From Megaleporinus macrocephalus (lineage: Eukaryota > Chordata > Actinopteri > Characiformes > Anostomidae): 64,000 nt of DNA. The position numbers and the translations under genes are program-made. This document shows positions 47,543-58,631 of this stretch, one piece after another. Within the stretch, counting starts at the first letter, position 1, and the number at the start of each line of letters is the position of its first letter. The notes beneath the pieces were generated by a model. That model was given only the letters and a program-made list of their open reading frames with translations, was not told where the DNA came from and made no database searches. The DNA is taken from positions 6,444,564-6,508,563 of the forward strand of contig CM038727.1 in assembly GCA_021613375.1 (NCBI GenBank), in the 5' to 3' direction.

Positions 47543-49196
47543 TCAATCAATCACAGTAAACTCCTCCTGCAGTCAGTCAATCACAGTAAACTCCTCCTAC
47601 ACTCTCAGTCAATCACAGTAAACTCCTACAGCGTCAATCACAGTAAACTCCTCCTACACCGTCAGTCAATCACAGTAAGCTCCTCCTACACTGTCAAACA
47701 ATAACAGTAAACTCCTCCTACACTGTCAGTCAATCACAGTAAACTCCTCCTACACCGTCAATCACAGTAAGCTCCTCCTACACTGTCAAACAATAACAGT
47801 AAACTCCTCCTACACTCTCAGTCAATCACAGTAAACTCCTCCTACACTGTCAGACAATCACAGAAAACTCCTCCTACACTGTCAGTCAATCACAGTAAAC
47901 TCGTCCTACACTGTCAGTCAATCACAGTAAACTCCTCCTACACTGTCAGACAATCACAGTAAACTCCTTCTACACTGTCAGTCAATCACAGTAAACTCCT
48001 CCTACACTATCAATCACAGTTAACTCCTTCTACACTGTCAGTCAATCACAGTAAACTCCTCCTACACTATCAATTACAGTAAACTCCTTCTACACTGTCA
48101 GTCAATCACAGTAAACTCCTCCTACACTATCAATCACAGTTAACTCCTTCTACACTGTCAGTCATTCCCAGTAAACTCCTCCTACACCGTCAGTCATTCC
48201 CAGTAAGCTCCTCCTACACCGTCAGTCAATCCCTGTAAATTCCTCCTACACTGTCAGTCAATCCCAGTAAACTCCTCCTACACTGTCAGTCAATCACAGT
48301 AAACTCCTCCTACACTGTCAGTCAATCACAGTAAACTCCTCCTACATCATCAGTCAATCACAGTAAACTCCTCCTACATCATCAGTCAATCACAGTAAAC
48401 TCTTCCTACATCATCAGTCAATCACAGTAAACTCCTCCTACATCATCAGTCAATCACAGTAAACTCCTCCTACACTATCAATTACAGTAAACTCCTTCTA
48501 CACTGTCAGTCAATAACAGTAAACTCCTCCTACACTGTCAGTCAATCACAGTAAACTCCTCCTACACTGTCAGTCAATCACAGTAAACTCCTCCTACACT
48601 ATCAATTACAGTAAACTCCTTCTACACTGTCAGTCAATCACAGTAAACTCCTCCTACACCGTCAGTCATTCCCAGTAAGCTCCTCCTACACCGTCAGTCA
48701 ATCCCTGTAAATTCCTCCTACACTGTCAGTCAATCACAGTAAACTCCTCCTACATCATCAGTCAATCACAGTAAACGCTTCCTACATCATCAGTCAATCA
48801 CAGTAAACTCCTCCTACACCGTCAATCAATCACAGTAAACTCCTCCTACACTGTCAGTCAATCACAGTAAACTCCTCCTACATCGTCAGTCAATCACAGT
48901 AAACTCTTCCTACATCGTCAGTCAATCAAAGTAAACTCCTCCTACATCATCAGTCAATCACAGTAAACTCTTTTCTACATCATCAGTCAATCACAGTAAA
49001 CTCTTCCTACACCATCAGTCAATCACAGTAAACTCTTCCTACATCATCAGTCAATCACAGTAAACTCTTCCTACATCATCAGTCAATCACAGTAAACTCC
49101 TCCTACATCATCAGTCAATCACAGTAAACTCCTCCTACATCATCAGTCAATCACAGTAAACTCCTCCTACATCATCAGTCAATCACAGTAAACTAG
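47540..49196 (+). repeat. 32-bp minisatellite (about 50 units)
   Basis: Unit of 32 bp: 'cagtcaatcacagtaaactc' followed by 'ctcctacactgt' (or 'catcat'). Shorter units lacking 'gtca' also occur. Every unit holds TCAATCA, whose inverse TGATTGA matches PBX-type sites. The array starts 131 bp downstream of the POU6F2 exon donor. Confidence 0.95.
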
Positions 49197-49871
49197 TCAA
49201 CCCATCTGCATGTATAACCCAAACTAGCCTGAGTCATACGACCCAGTCGTTCTGCCTCACTCCCCTGTTCCCACCCTTCGCTCGACATGAGGAGGTTTAT
49301 TTCATCTCCTTCACTTTCTTACTGACTTAAGAAGCAGCGCAGCACAAATGTAAAATCTCATTGTCTGAGGGTTTCCCTTCAGAGGAGCTCTCCTGACACG
49401 GCTAGTTAGGATTACTCTGAGAGAGAGAGCTTTTCAGTGCTGACAGATACTGAAGGTTCAGTCTGTCTCAGCTGATAATAAGCTGAAGCAAGTTTGCTTG
49501 GTGTGTTTATATGTGTGTGTCTGTCAGGCAGTGGGGGGTGTCTGTTGGTCTGTGTGTTTGTGTTGTGTAGTGAGTTGTGTGAGGGAGAATAGGCCTCTGT
49601 GAGGAGAGCGTGAGATACAGCTGCACAGTATATAGCTTGTGTATCATTACTGTGATATTGGCAGTACTGATATATCAGGAAGTTACGATATTCAACTTCG
49701 ACAGCCAATCAAAACATAGGTGTGGGAGGGGTTTTCTGCCCACATTAGTCTAGACTACTGCCGTTAGGGTCTCCTCCTCCACGTGCTTCTTCTGGTCAAG
49801 AGGTCAGCCAGCGCATCTTTTTAAATGCCTGTGAAAGGCTAGACAATATAATGATATTTAATGGTTACTGG
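49197..49871. other. Unique intron DNA
   Basis: GC-richer than the flanks. No gene; the 98-aa frame at 49412-49708 has no domain. Confidence 0.5.
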
Positions 49872-50440
49872 TGGTGTTACGGTGGTGTAGTGGTCAGCAC
49901 GGTGGTGTAGTGGTTAGTATGGTGGTGTAGTGGTTAGTATGGTGGTGTAGTGGTCAGCACGGTGGTGTAGTGGTTAGCATGGTGGTGTAGTGGTCAGCAC
50001 GGTGGTGTAGTGGTTAGTATGGTGGTGTAGTGGTTAGTATAGTGGTGTAGTGGTTAGTATGGTGGTGTAGTGGTTAGTATGGTGGTGTAGTGGTTAGTAT
50101 GGTGGTGTAGTGGTTAGTATGGTGGTGTAGTGGTCAGCACGGTGGTGTAGTGGTTAGCATGGTGGTGTAGTGGTCAGCACGGTGGTGTAGTGGTTAGTAT
50201 GGTGGTGTAGTGGTTAGTATAGTGGTGTAGTGGTTAGTATGGTGGTGTAGTGGTTAGCATGGTGGTGTAGTGGTCAGCACAGTGGTGTAGTAGTTAGTAC
50301 GGTGGTGTAGTAGTTAGTATGGTGGTGTAGTGGTTAGTACGGTGGTGTAGTGGTTAGTATGGTGGAGTAGTGGTTAGTATGGTGGTGTAGTGGTCAGCAC
50401 GGTGGTGTAGTGGTTAGCATGGTGGTGTAGTAGTTGGCAC
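49872..50440 (+). repeat. 20-bp minisatellite made from a SINE A-box unit (about 28 copies)
   Basis: Same 20-mer as at 26727-27206 ('ggtggtgtagtggttagtat', with more 'tcagcac' variants), again fused to a SINE body with a B-box-like motif. Confidence 0.92.
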
Positions 50441-50645
50441 GGTACTGGTGTAGTCGCCTCACAGCAAGATGATCCGGGTTGGATTCCCGGTCCGAGCCGT
50501 TCTGTGTGGAGTGTGTATGTTCTCCCCGTGCTTGAGTGGGTTCCCTCCGGTTTCCTGCCACAGTCCAAACACATTGGTTGGTTGGTCACTCTAAATTGCC
50601 CATAGGTGTGAGTGCCCGTTGGCCATGCAATGGACTGGCACTACA
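50441..50645 (+). mobile_element. tRNA-derived SINE body
   Basis: Contains 'gtcgcctcacagcaagatga', B-box-like GGTTGGATTCC near 50478-50488, 'ttctccccgtgcttgagtgg' and 'ggccatgcaatggactggca'. Shorter than the copy at 27207-27490 and truncated at the 3' end. Confidence 0.8.
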
Positions 50646-51599
50646 TATTGTGAAATATATAATGAAAATATCTCATATTGTTACATTATCGTCCACCCAT
50701 AATCATGATTGGACTGAGAGATGAGGGCAAGGTGTGGGATTGGCTGTGGCATCACCAGTAATCAAACCCCCCAACAACAATAGAGCCAATGCCTACAAAT
50801 CCCAGTCGGGAGCCATGGTGCTTATTCACATAACACAACCAGAGTGAATTGGTTTGGTCAGCATAATTCCAACATATAACCAGATCAAAGTGTTAGTTGA
50901 CCAGTTCCTTTAAACTAGGGGTGTAAGAAAATATTAAATTATACAAAACATTATATATTATGTTTGGTGATACTGTATCAAAAACACTGTATCGATACAC
51001 AGATTCCTGGCAGACAGTGAATCATTGTATGTTGTGTTTAAACCTCTGACCACTAGATGGCAGTGTTGTAATCCATTTTTTCAGCTCCACTCCAACATTA
51101 ACAAGCAGCACAAGAGTGCAATGCTATTGTAAGCATTGATAAACCTGTTCATATAGTGGTGTGTTTTAATAGTAGGACTAGAAAAATTGCAGTATATCAC
51201 TTCTCTTGCAACATCACAATATACTGAATCGTGACCGCTGTATCATGATAAATATTGTATCAACAGGTTCTTGCCAATACACAGCCCTACTTTAAACAGT
51301 GCCAGACAGTTGGTTGTTAAAGTTCTACTAGCCTCTCCTCTCAACCCTCATACTACCCAAGCACTAGAATGTGCTGATCCACATGAATGTGTTTGTCAAT
51401 TCTAGATTAAATGCAGAGATATATATTATATATATATTTATATATTATGGTGAGTGATACATAATAAAATATTATATCACAGTACTTCAAGATATTTTCA
51501 CAATACACAACTCCAAATCCAATTAGAAGCATATGTTGATATAACTGATCATGATAAGGGTAATATATCATCATATCACCCACCTATAATATGAGCTGT
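50646..51599. other. AT-rich intron DNA
   Basis: No gene. Contains a CTCF-like motif at 51050-51065 and TA-rich stretches near 51420-51450. Confidence 0.5.
51050..51065 (+). promoter_or_regulatory. CTCF-like motif
   Basis: CCACTAGATGGCAGTG, the same core as at 28205 and (inverted) 46676. Confidence 0.45.
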
Positions 51600-51660
51600 T
51601 CAATATGGTAACTTTACAGTCATTAACTTTCAATGCAAGTAAATAAAACAAGACTTGGTC
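51600..51660 (-). mobile_element. Family M1 MITE fragment
   Basis: Short reverse-orientation piece ('atatggtaactttacagtca', 'ctttcaatgcaagtaaataa'). Confidence 0.55.
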
Positions 51661-52259
51661 CAGTTAGAACCTGGGTTCCCAGTCCTGGTCCTGAAGCTCC
51701 ACCACCCTGGAGAGTTCAGATCTCTTTAAAGACCTTCATGACCTGGCTCAGGTGTGCTAGATTGCCATGATTATATATGATAAATGATCTTTTATGCTAT
51801 AGGTTTTACAGTGGCTTTCTTCAAAGAGTCGCTGTTCCAGAGTCCTAATAACTGTCTGAGACCTGTGGTGTATGTAGGACTTCCAGAAGGTCTAGAGTGA
51901 CCTTTATCACATGATGCTGGCCCCATCCACTGCAAATCAAAACCTGATTGCTTGATGCCAAAAAACTAAACATGTAAGGCTCCCTTCTGTTTGGCTCCTG
52001 AAGGCCTCACCAATGGAAGAGCTACATTGGCTACTTCCATATAGATATGACAACCTTGGTTTTAAACCCTTTTGTTTGCATCCAAAGCTAAACAGTAATG
52101 AAAGAGCGTTACTGCAGTAACCCAAAACTTATGATCCCTAATTGTATCACATAAAAATAATGCATGTATTCTATATACATGAAATATGACAGACTTCTCT
52201 GGTCTAGAAGGCCTTGGGGGTTCTCCACTGCCATTTTAAGGTATTGCAAAGCAAGTCAC
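51661..52259. other. Intron DNA with a short dispersed-repeat fragment
   Basis: 51670-51770 ('ccagtcctggtcctgaagct', 'tgacctggctcaggtgtgct') resembles a common fish interspersed repeat. The rest is unique and has no coding support. Confidence 0.4.
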
Positions 52260-53585
52260 AATCGTAATATATAAAGATTTATCTGAAATAGTAGAATTTG
52301 GTCCCTAATTGTGCAGCCGTAGCGCAAACGTGTTGGAGGATGCTTTGTAGCATCGACGGCTTTGTAGAGAATGCGATACGATACGATTCTTTGTGTTTGA
52401 GATGATAAGCAAACGTTCTTGTGTGCAAATTGGACTGGACTCTGTAGCGCTCTCCGAGTCTGCGAAAGGCGCTCATTCAGCAGGACCCCTGCGGAGAGGA
52501 GCGCCGGGAAACGAGAACTAACTTTCAGCCCGTCACCCCACAAAGTGCTATTGTTCATTAACGACATCGCTGAGGTCAAAACAAATGGGCGAGACCAGGA
52601 CAGAGGGAGGACTCCGAGATCCAGGCCTTTGTTTCTCCAGCGCAGATACACAGTCCTGCTCCCTATTCCCCACCACACCACTTCACGGCCGGTGGTCAAC
52701 GGCTCGGAAAAGGCGAACGAAAGATAGAAAGAAAGAAAGAAAGAAAGAAGCGAGCGCAGGTTTGACCTCATTTTCTTCGGGAGGTGCTGCGTGTCACTCT
52801 CACGCCGCGTCTGATCACCCTTTGCGAGCGCGTTAATGCATTCCTAATAATGTTTATGCTTGTCGTCTGCGCCTTCCAAATAACTCGCGAAACGATCTCT
52901 GCCATCCGATAATTTACGGCTGTCAAGCAGCCCCGAGCCGCCGAGATTCCGGATAATTCCTCCGGCAGCCGCTCCGACAGCTCTGACAGTGTGTGCAACA
53001 CTTCTTCTGACGTCTCTCGCCACCCCAAACAAACACCCCAGCGCGCACACGCACGCGGAGGCGCACACACTCCGGAGAGTATAATTAATAGCGCGAGGGA
53101 ATAGCATAAAGAATCTAACCTACTTTCAGATTGACAACGGGGCCCTTTCTTGCCGGGAGGAGACGCGGCGTCTTGATCTTGTAAAAGCAGCTCAATCGTG
53201 CATAAAACATGAAAATATACAGTTTTGCGCTCATGCCACATTGCTCCTAATGACGGCCCGTACGGCTCCGGCGGGGCGGTGATTGCTGCTTTCGCTAAAG
53301 CCCCGCGATTCCAGGTTTGAGGATTCCGAATGTCCCGGCATTGTCATTGCGCCGTTGCTTTTTATTTCCTTTATGCGCGCTTGAAAGCTTCTGACAGGAG
53401 TGTTCAAGGAGAAACTGCGTAGAAAGAGAAAGCACGAGGACTGGCAACCCCAACCAGTCCAAACCTCTGTCTTAACCGCTCACGGTGGCAGAGTCTATCT
53501 GTCATGCTCTCCGGCCCATCTGGGGTGCACCACAGGACAAGAGTGCGGGACAGTGATAGTGATTTTTTGGGTCTGGAATACACAA
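52260..53585. other. GC-richer island, candidate conserved non-coding DNA
   Basis: 52300-53400 is GC-richer, CpG-containing and repeat-poor apart from (GAAA)n at about 52723-52748. Long overlapping frames on both strands (52256-52771 and 52768-53241, minus strand) follow from CpG-rich composition and show no domain. Conserved regulatory DNA or an unannotated promoter are both possible. Confidence 0.4.
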
Positions 53586-54430
53586 GATTGCCAAAAGTCT
53601 TCACATGCATATGGACTTCCCATTCTGATGTTCCATTCTTAATCCATAGGTTTTAATATGATGTCGGCCCAACCTTTGCAGCTATAACAGCTTCAGCTCT
53701 TCTGGTAAGGCTCTCCACACGGTTTAGGAGAGTGTTTATGGGAACGTTTGACCGTTCCTCCAGAAGACCATTAGTGAGGTCAGACACTGATGTTGGACGA
53801 GAAGGTCTGGCTCACAGTCTCCACTCTAATTCATCCCAAAGGTGTTCTATCAGGTTGAGGTCAGGACTCTGGGCAGGCCAGTCAAGTTCTTCCACACCAA
53901 ACTCGCTCTTCTATGTCTTTATGGAGCTGCTTTGTGCACTGGTGGGCAGTCATGTTGGAACAGGAAGGGACTGTCCCCAAAGTGTCCTCACAAAGTTGGG
54001 AGCATGAAATTGTCCAGATTCGCTTGGTCTGCTGAAGCAGTAAGAGTTCCTTTCACTGGAACTGAGGGGCCAAGCCAAACTTTTGAAACACAAACCCAGA
54101 CCATAATCCCCCCTCCACCAAACTTTACACTCAGCATAATGCAGTCAGACCAGTACCATTCTCCTGGCAACTGCCAAACCCAGACTTGTCTATTGGATTG
54201 ACAGATGGAGAAGCATGATTGGTCACTCCAAAGAACACGTCTCCACTACTCTAGAGTCCAGTGTTGGCGTGCTTTACACCACTGCATCTGACGCTTTGCA
54301 TTGCGCTTGGTGATTTAAGGCTTGGATGCAGCCGCTCAGCCATGAAAACCCATTCCATGAAGCTCTCTACGCTCTGTTGTCTGTTGTGTGGCTACGAGTT
54401 GCTGTCGTTCCCAAACTCTTCCACTTTTAG
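53586..54430 (-). pseudogene. Tc1-like transposase, broken copy
   Basis: The minus strand encodes pieces of a Tc1/mariner transposase, the DDE enzyme that cuts and joins the transposon. A WSDQS segment carries the first catalytic Asp (about 54215), then comes VKFGGGGIMVW (about 54120), FQHDCPPVHK with the second Asp (about 53945) and IEHLWDELE with the Glu (about 53830). The Trp expected after LPTL is a TGA (53988-53990), another TGA follows WRL, and the N-terminal DNA-binding part is largely deleted (junction near 54382). The left boundary lies near 'gccaaaagtcttcacatg'. The element is inactive. Confidence 0.88.
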
Positions 54431-54714
54431 AACAGAATTTACAATTTAGAATTTAGAACTAAACCCTGTGGAACACCATAAAGTGTCATGTTAATTAAAG
54501 CTGTGTTTAGCTGGACAAATAAAAGTATTTACTACATTTAAGATGTGTGTATGGAACCACTTTAGGACAGTTCCAGAAAGTGCTTGGGGTCAGTTCACAA
54601 GAATATCATGGTCTAATGTATCAAACGCTGCACTTAAATCTAGAATATAGAATTTTTAGAATTTAGAGCTAGAATTAGCCACCTGTTTGCACACAGCGGA
54701 ATTTGGCTTTTGCA
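54431..54714. other. Intron DNA
   Basis: Contains three similar 'agaatttagaa' words near 54435-54455 and 54645-54668. No gene. Confidence 0.4.
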
Positions 54715-54905
54715 TTTAACCCATCCATGCAGTGAAACACCCACATATACATACACTAGTGAACATACACACTAGGGGGCAGTGAGCACACGGTGGGCAG
54801 CCCTATCCACGATGCCCCGGGAGCAGTTGGGGTTATGTACCTTGCTCAAGGGCACTTCAGTTGTGGCCTGCTGGTCCCAGGGATCGAACCGGTGACCTTT
54901 CTAAA
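54715..54905 (-). mobile_element. tRNA-related SINE, reverse orientation
   Basis: Contains 'gcagtgaaacacccacatat', 'cactagggggcagtgagcac', 'cttgctcaagggcacttcag' and 'agggatcgaaccggtgacc' (inverse resembles a B-box). The first words are the same as the unit of the array at 32544-34512, which links that array to this SINE. Confidence 0.75.
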
Positions 54906-55443
54906 AGTAATCTAAAAGTACAAGGACAGAAATCTTGTTATCAGCACTGATATTTGATATCTTTAGCAATGCTGTTTCAAGGCAATGACCTGACGTTGCT
55001 GAAATGGTTAAAAAAAACAATGGTTGTTTTTATTTATGAACACATTTATTTGTACAAAGACTTTCTACTAAAAATCATTACATCAGTAGATTAAAAAATT
55101 GCTTAAGAATGACATAAAACAGATGAATCTAGTGTGTTTCTAGTAGAGGCCTGACCACAGCATCCAGGAAGATACCAGTTTGTAGTGGTACAGTTTATGT
55201 CTGCATCAGATATCTTTCTAAATGATGCACCGTAGTGCGTGCTCACATCCTATTCTTTGCAGTTGAAGGGTAATCTCATTATTGAACAAGTAATAAACAT
55301 ATTATGACCATTATTATATTGACTAATTAACTGTATCTCCTTTATTACATACTTATGTGATATTTGAGCTGACCGCAAGGTGTAATCTATATGGTCGCAC
55401 CACAACAAACAATGTGAAAGAAAAAAAGTATCTCTCACTATCA
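54906..55443. other. AT-rich intron DNA
   Basis: No gene or recognised repeat. Confidence 0.5.
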
Positions 55444-55745
55444 ATAAGACAGTTGTTCTTTACATTGTGCCAAAATCTCACGATGAACGGACCAATAGAA
55501 ATGATACAAAACAGCTTGGAAAAATTTCTGGTTCAATTGACTTACATTGAAACTGAAGAAGGTTTTTGGCCTCTATATAAGAATATAGAAAATGGCAATG
55601 TCATGGGGTTTACAAAAACAAGAGTTCTAACTTGTAACTGGGTATTATAGCACGTTCAGAGGGACGTCTGATTATCTGTGACCAAGCTGGCTGACTGTAA
55701 TGCTGTAAGCACATTTGCTTGCATATAATAATGTAATCTGAATCA
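55444..55745 (+). mobile_element. M1-related element, extended subfamily, copy 1
   Basis: M1 core followed by about 170 bp not found in other M1 copies ('aatggcaatgtcatggggtt', 'ctgggtattatagcacgtt', 'gaccaagctggctgactgta'). The same extended sequence is at 58223-58527. Confidence 0.82.
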
Positions 55746-55766
55746 ACTGCTAGGAAGCATTTCGCC

Positions 55767-55965
55767 ACTGTCCAATGAAAAAAAAGTATCTTCAACATGG
55801 CAACTTTACAGGAGAGGCCAAAAACCTTCTTCACTTTCAATGTAAGTCATTGGAACCAAGATATTTTGGAAAATTTCTATTGGTCCATTCATCATGAAAT
55901 GTGCACACAGTGTAAACGGCAGCTGTCGTGTTCCAGGAAACTAAAAATGAACCCAAGTTAAGATA
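55767..55965 (-). mobile_element. Family M1 MITE
   Basis: Starts 'cactgtccaatgaaaaaaaa' and holds the complete core in reverse ('ggcaactttacaggagaggc', 'tctattggtccattcatcat'). Confidence 0.82.
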
Positions 55966-56118
55966 CAACTCACAATGAATTGAGTAATGATTGTAACAGG
56001 CCTAGTAGCAAACACACTACTGTCTATTATCTCTTAATAAACTGAGGCTGCTTCCCAGCCATGGCCCTTTCAAAAAATGATGGTCCCACAATGCAGTGGG
56101 GCCTTGCGTTTTGCTTTA

Positions 56119-56481
56119 AGGGTGTTTTCACATCAGCACTAGTTAGTCCGGTTAAAACGGACTCTGGTTCGTTTGGTGCGGTTCGTTTTGGCAGGTGTGA
56201 AAACAGTAATCGCACTCAGTAATCATACGCTCTACAAGAAATGTGCAGTAGTTTGGGAAAACCGGATCTTCTTCCTGTGTTTACTTTCTTGCTGGAATGC
56301 CAGATAGCTCTGACCAATCAGGGGAGAGAATGTGCTCATGTGGTTTGTTGTGGCACATTTTGGAGCGTTTAGGTTTTTGTCTGTGTGAAAACAAACTTAA
56401 CCGAGGAGGAAACGCTCCAATTAAACAAACTCATTAACTGATCCAGACCAGTGAAATGAACTACAGGAGTGAAAACGCCCT
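56119..56481. mobile_element. Short TIR element (about 363 bp)
   Basis: The left end AGGGTGTTTTCAC and right end GTGAAAACGCCCT are inverted matches. The interior has 'ggactctggttcgtttggtg', typical of a nonautonomous DNA element often seen in fish. The target duplication is not clear, so the superfamily is left open (hAT is likely). Confidence 0.65.
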
Positions 56482-56499
56482 GAAACTGCTTGTCATTCT

Positions 56500-57698
56500 T
56501 TCTTTACATGCATTTATATGCGTTCATATGTGTTTGTGTTTATATGTTTTTATATGTGTTTAAATGTGTTTATATACATATATATGCGTTCATATATGTT
56601 TATATGTGTTTATATGTGTTTATCTGTGTTTATATACGTTCATATGCGTTCATATGTGTTTATATGCGTTTGTATGTGTTCATATGTGTTTATATGCGTT
56701 CATATGTGTTTATATGCGTTTTTATGTGTTTGTATGTGTTTAAATGTGTTTATCTGTGTTTATATGTGTTCATATGTGTTTATATGCATTTATATGTGTT
56801 TATAAGTGTTTATATGTATTTAAATGTGTTTATCTGTGTTTATATGCGTTCATATGTGTTTAAATGTGTTTATATGTGTTCATATGTGTTTATATGCGTT
56901 TATATGTGTTTATATGTGTTTATATGTGTTTATGTGTTTATATGTGTCCATATGTGTTTATATGCGTTTATGTTTTTATGTGTTTGTGTTCATATGTGTT
57001 TATATGTGTTTTATACGTTTATATGTGTTTATATACGTTCATATGTGTTCATATGTGTTTATGTTTTCATATGTGTTTATATGTGTTTATATGCGTTTAT
57101 ATGTGTTTATATGTGTTTAAATGTGTTTATCTGTGTTTATATGCGTTGATATGCGTTTATATGCGTTTGTGTTTATAAGTGTTTATATGTGTTTAAATGT
57201 GTTTATCTGTGTTTATATACGTTCATATGTGTTCATATGTGTTTATATGCGTTTATATGTGTTTATATGTGTTTATGTGTTTATATGTGTTTATATGCGT
57301 TTATGTTTTTATGTGTTTGTGTTCATATGTGTTTATATGTGTTTTTATACGTTTATATGTGTATATATACGTTCATATGTGTTCATATGTGTTTATGTTT
57401 TCATATGTGTTTATATGCGTTTATATGTGTTTACATGCGTTAATGTGTGTTTATATGTGTTTATATGCGTTTATGTTTATATGTGTTTGTGTTCATATGT
57501 GTTTATATGCGTTTATGTGTTTATATACGTTTATATGTGTTTATGTGTTTATGCGTTCATATGTGTTGATATGTGTTTATATGCATTTATATGTATTTAC
57601 ATGCGTTAATATGTATTTCTATGTGTTTCTATGTGTTTATATTCGTTTATATGTGTTTATATGTGTTTATGTGAGTTTATATATGTTTATATGTGTGT
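56500..57698 (+). repeat. 12-bp minisatellite reaching an exon acceptor
   Basis: About 1.2 kb of 'tatatgtgttta' units with variants (gcgttc, gcattt). Because 12 is a multiple of three and the unit has no stop codon in this strand, long frames stay open in all three phases (for example 56490-57149). The frame starting at 57197 continues into the POU6F2 exon at 57707. Confidence 0.95.
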
Positions 57699-57706
57699 TT
57701 CTACAG

Positions 57707-57863
57707 CTACCGCAGGCCACCCAGGCCCAGCCGACTCCCCCGGTGTCTCAGCCGGGCCTGCTGCGAATGCCCCACAGCCAGAGCCCTCTGCGCCAGGCCT
57801 CTTCATCCTCCTCGACGTCGTCATCCTCATCTTCGGCTCTCAGCGTTGGACAGCTGGTTAGCA
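57707..57863 (+). CDS. pou6f2: POU6F2, internal coding exon (third in window)
   Basis: This 157-bp exon encodes 52 codons plus one base, from LPQATQAQPTPPVSQPG through MPHSQSPLRQASSSSS to ALSVGQLVS. The SPxRQAS run, serine tract and ALSVGQLVS end match the segment just before the POU-specific domain in POU6F2. It begins after 'tgtgtttctacag' in phase 0, consistent with the preceding GQQ end, and leaves in phase 1 at A|gtgagt, as expected for an Asn codon split before the next exon. Retention of the donor would add a stop within three codons. The acceptor's pyrimidine tract is poor because the 12-bp minisatellite reaches it. The serine tract is shorter than in mammals and includes a Thr. POU-specific and homeodomain exons are not found before 64000. 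Confidence 0.94.
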
Positions 57864-57993
57864 GTGAGTAGCCACAGCAACACTCGACTACCAGACACTA
57901 CATGCGGCCACGTTTATGGATGCTCTCTCTTTGCATTTGCACTCTCTCTCTCTCTCTCTCTCTCTCGCATGCGCGCAATAATAAAATTACAGG
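57864..57993 (+). repeat. Intron start with (CT)n
   Basis: (CT)n at about 57942-57965 downstream of the exon donor. Confidence 0.85.
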
Positions 57994-58222
57994 TTCGTGG
58001 AAGCGGTGGTCAGCGCAGCCTGCCGGGCATCTAACATGCACTTGAGTTTTTGAAAGGAAATAATGGCCCGAATACACTGAAGTGAATGAACAGGGGGGTC
58101 ACAGCTTATATCCTCTCGCGTCCGAGCAGTTCACGAGACAAAGTATATAGGGCTTCTTTCGAGCCTGGCTCCAAGACCCAACACTATGAAGTGCGCCGAT
58201 ATTTCCTTGGCAACCCAACGGT
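57994..58222 (+). repeat. Duplicated segment, copy 1 (uninterrupted)
   Basis: A 5' block ('agcggtggtcagcgcagcct' to 'gggggtcacagc') directly continues into a 3' block ('ttatatcctctcgcgtccga' to 'caacccaacggttt'). Copy 2 has the same two blocks at 58522-58630 and 59628-59748, separated by a transposon. Confidence 0.85.
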
Positions 58223-58527
58223 TTCAATAATACAGTTGTTCTTTATATTGTGCCAAAATCTCAGAATGAATGGACCAATAGAAATGCTACAAAATAGCTT
58301 GGAAAAATTTCTGATTCCATTGACTTACATTGAAAGTGAAGACGGTCTTTGTTCTCTCCTGTATATATAAGAATATAAAAAATGGCAACGTCATGGGGTT
58401 TACAAAACAGGAGTTCTAACCTGTAACTGGGTATTATAGCACGTTTAGAGGGATGTCTGACCATCTGTGACCAAGCTGGCTAACTGTAAGGCTGTAAGCT
58501 CGTTTGCTTGCATATAATAATATAAAG
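58223..58527 (+). mobile_element. M1-related element, extended subfamily, copy 2
   Basis: Matches 55444-55745 over its whole length, including the extra 3' part. It lies between the two copies of the duplicated segment. Confidence 0.85.
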
Positions 58528-58630
58528 CGGTGGTCAGCGCAGCCTGCTTGGCATCTAACATGCACTTGAGGTTTTGAAAGGAAATAATGGCCCGAATACA
58601 CTGAAGTGAATGAATAGGGGGGTCTCAGCG
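58522..58630 (+). repeat. Duplicated segment, copy 2, 5' block
   Basis: 'agcggtggtcagcgcagcct' to 'gggggtctcagc', nearly identical to 57994-58105. The 3' block follows only after a transposon of about 1 kb. Confidence 0.85.
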
Positions 58631-58631
58631 T

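Noticed and set aside
52256..53241. 171-aa and 157-aa frames on the minus strand
   Set aside because: The CpG-rich island has few stop codons. The proteins show no family features and frames overlap on the opposite strand.
53988..54170. An intact transposase gene
   Set aside because: The 60-aa frame is only the middle of a Tc1-like transposase. In-frame stops follow and the N-terminal part is deleted.
56490..57149. 219-aa open frame (and overlapping frames to 57609)
   Set aside because: It is a translation of the 12-bp minisatellite, open in all three phases with the same low-complexity pattern. It has no domain and no start context.
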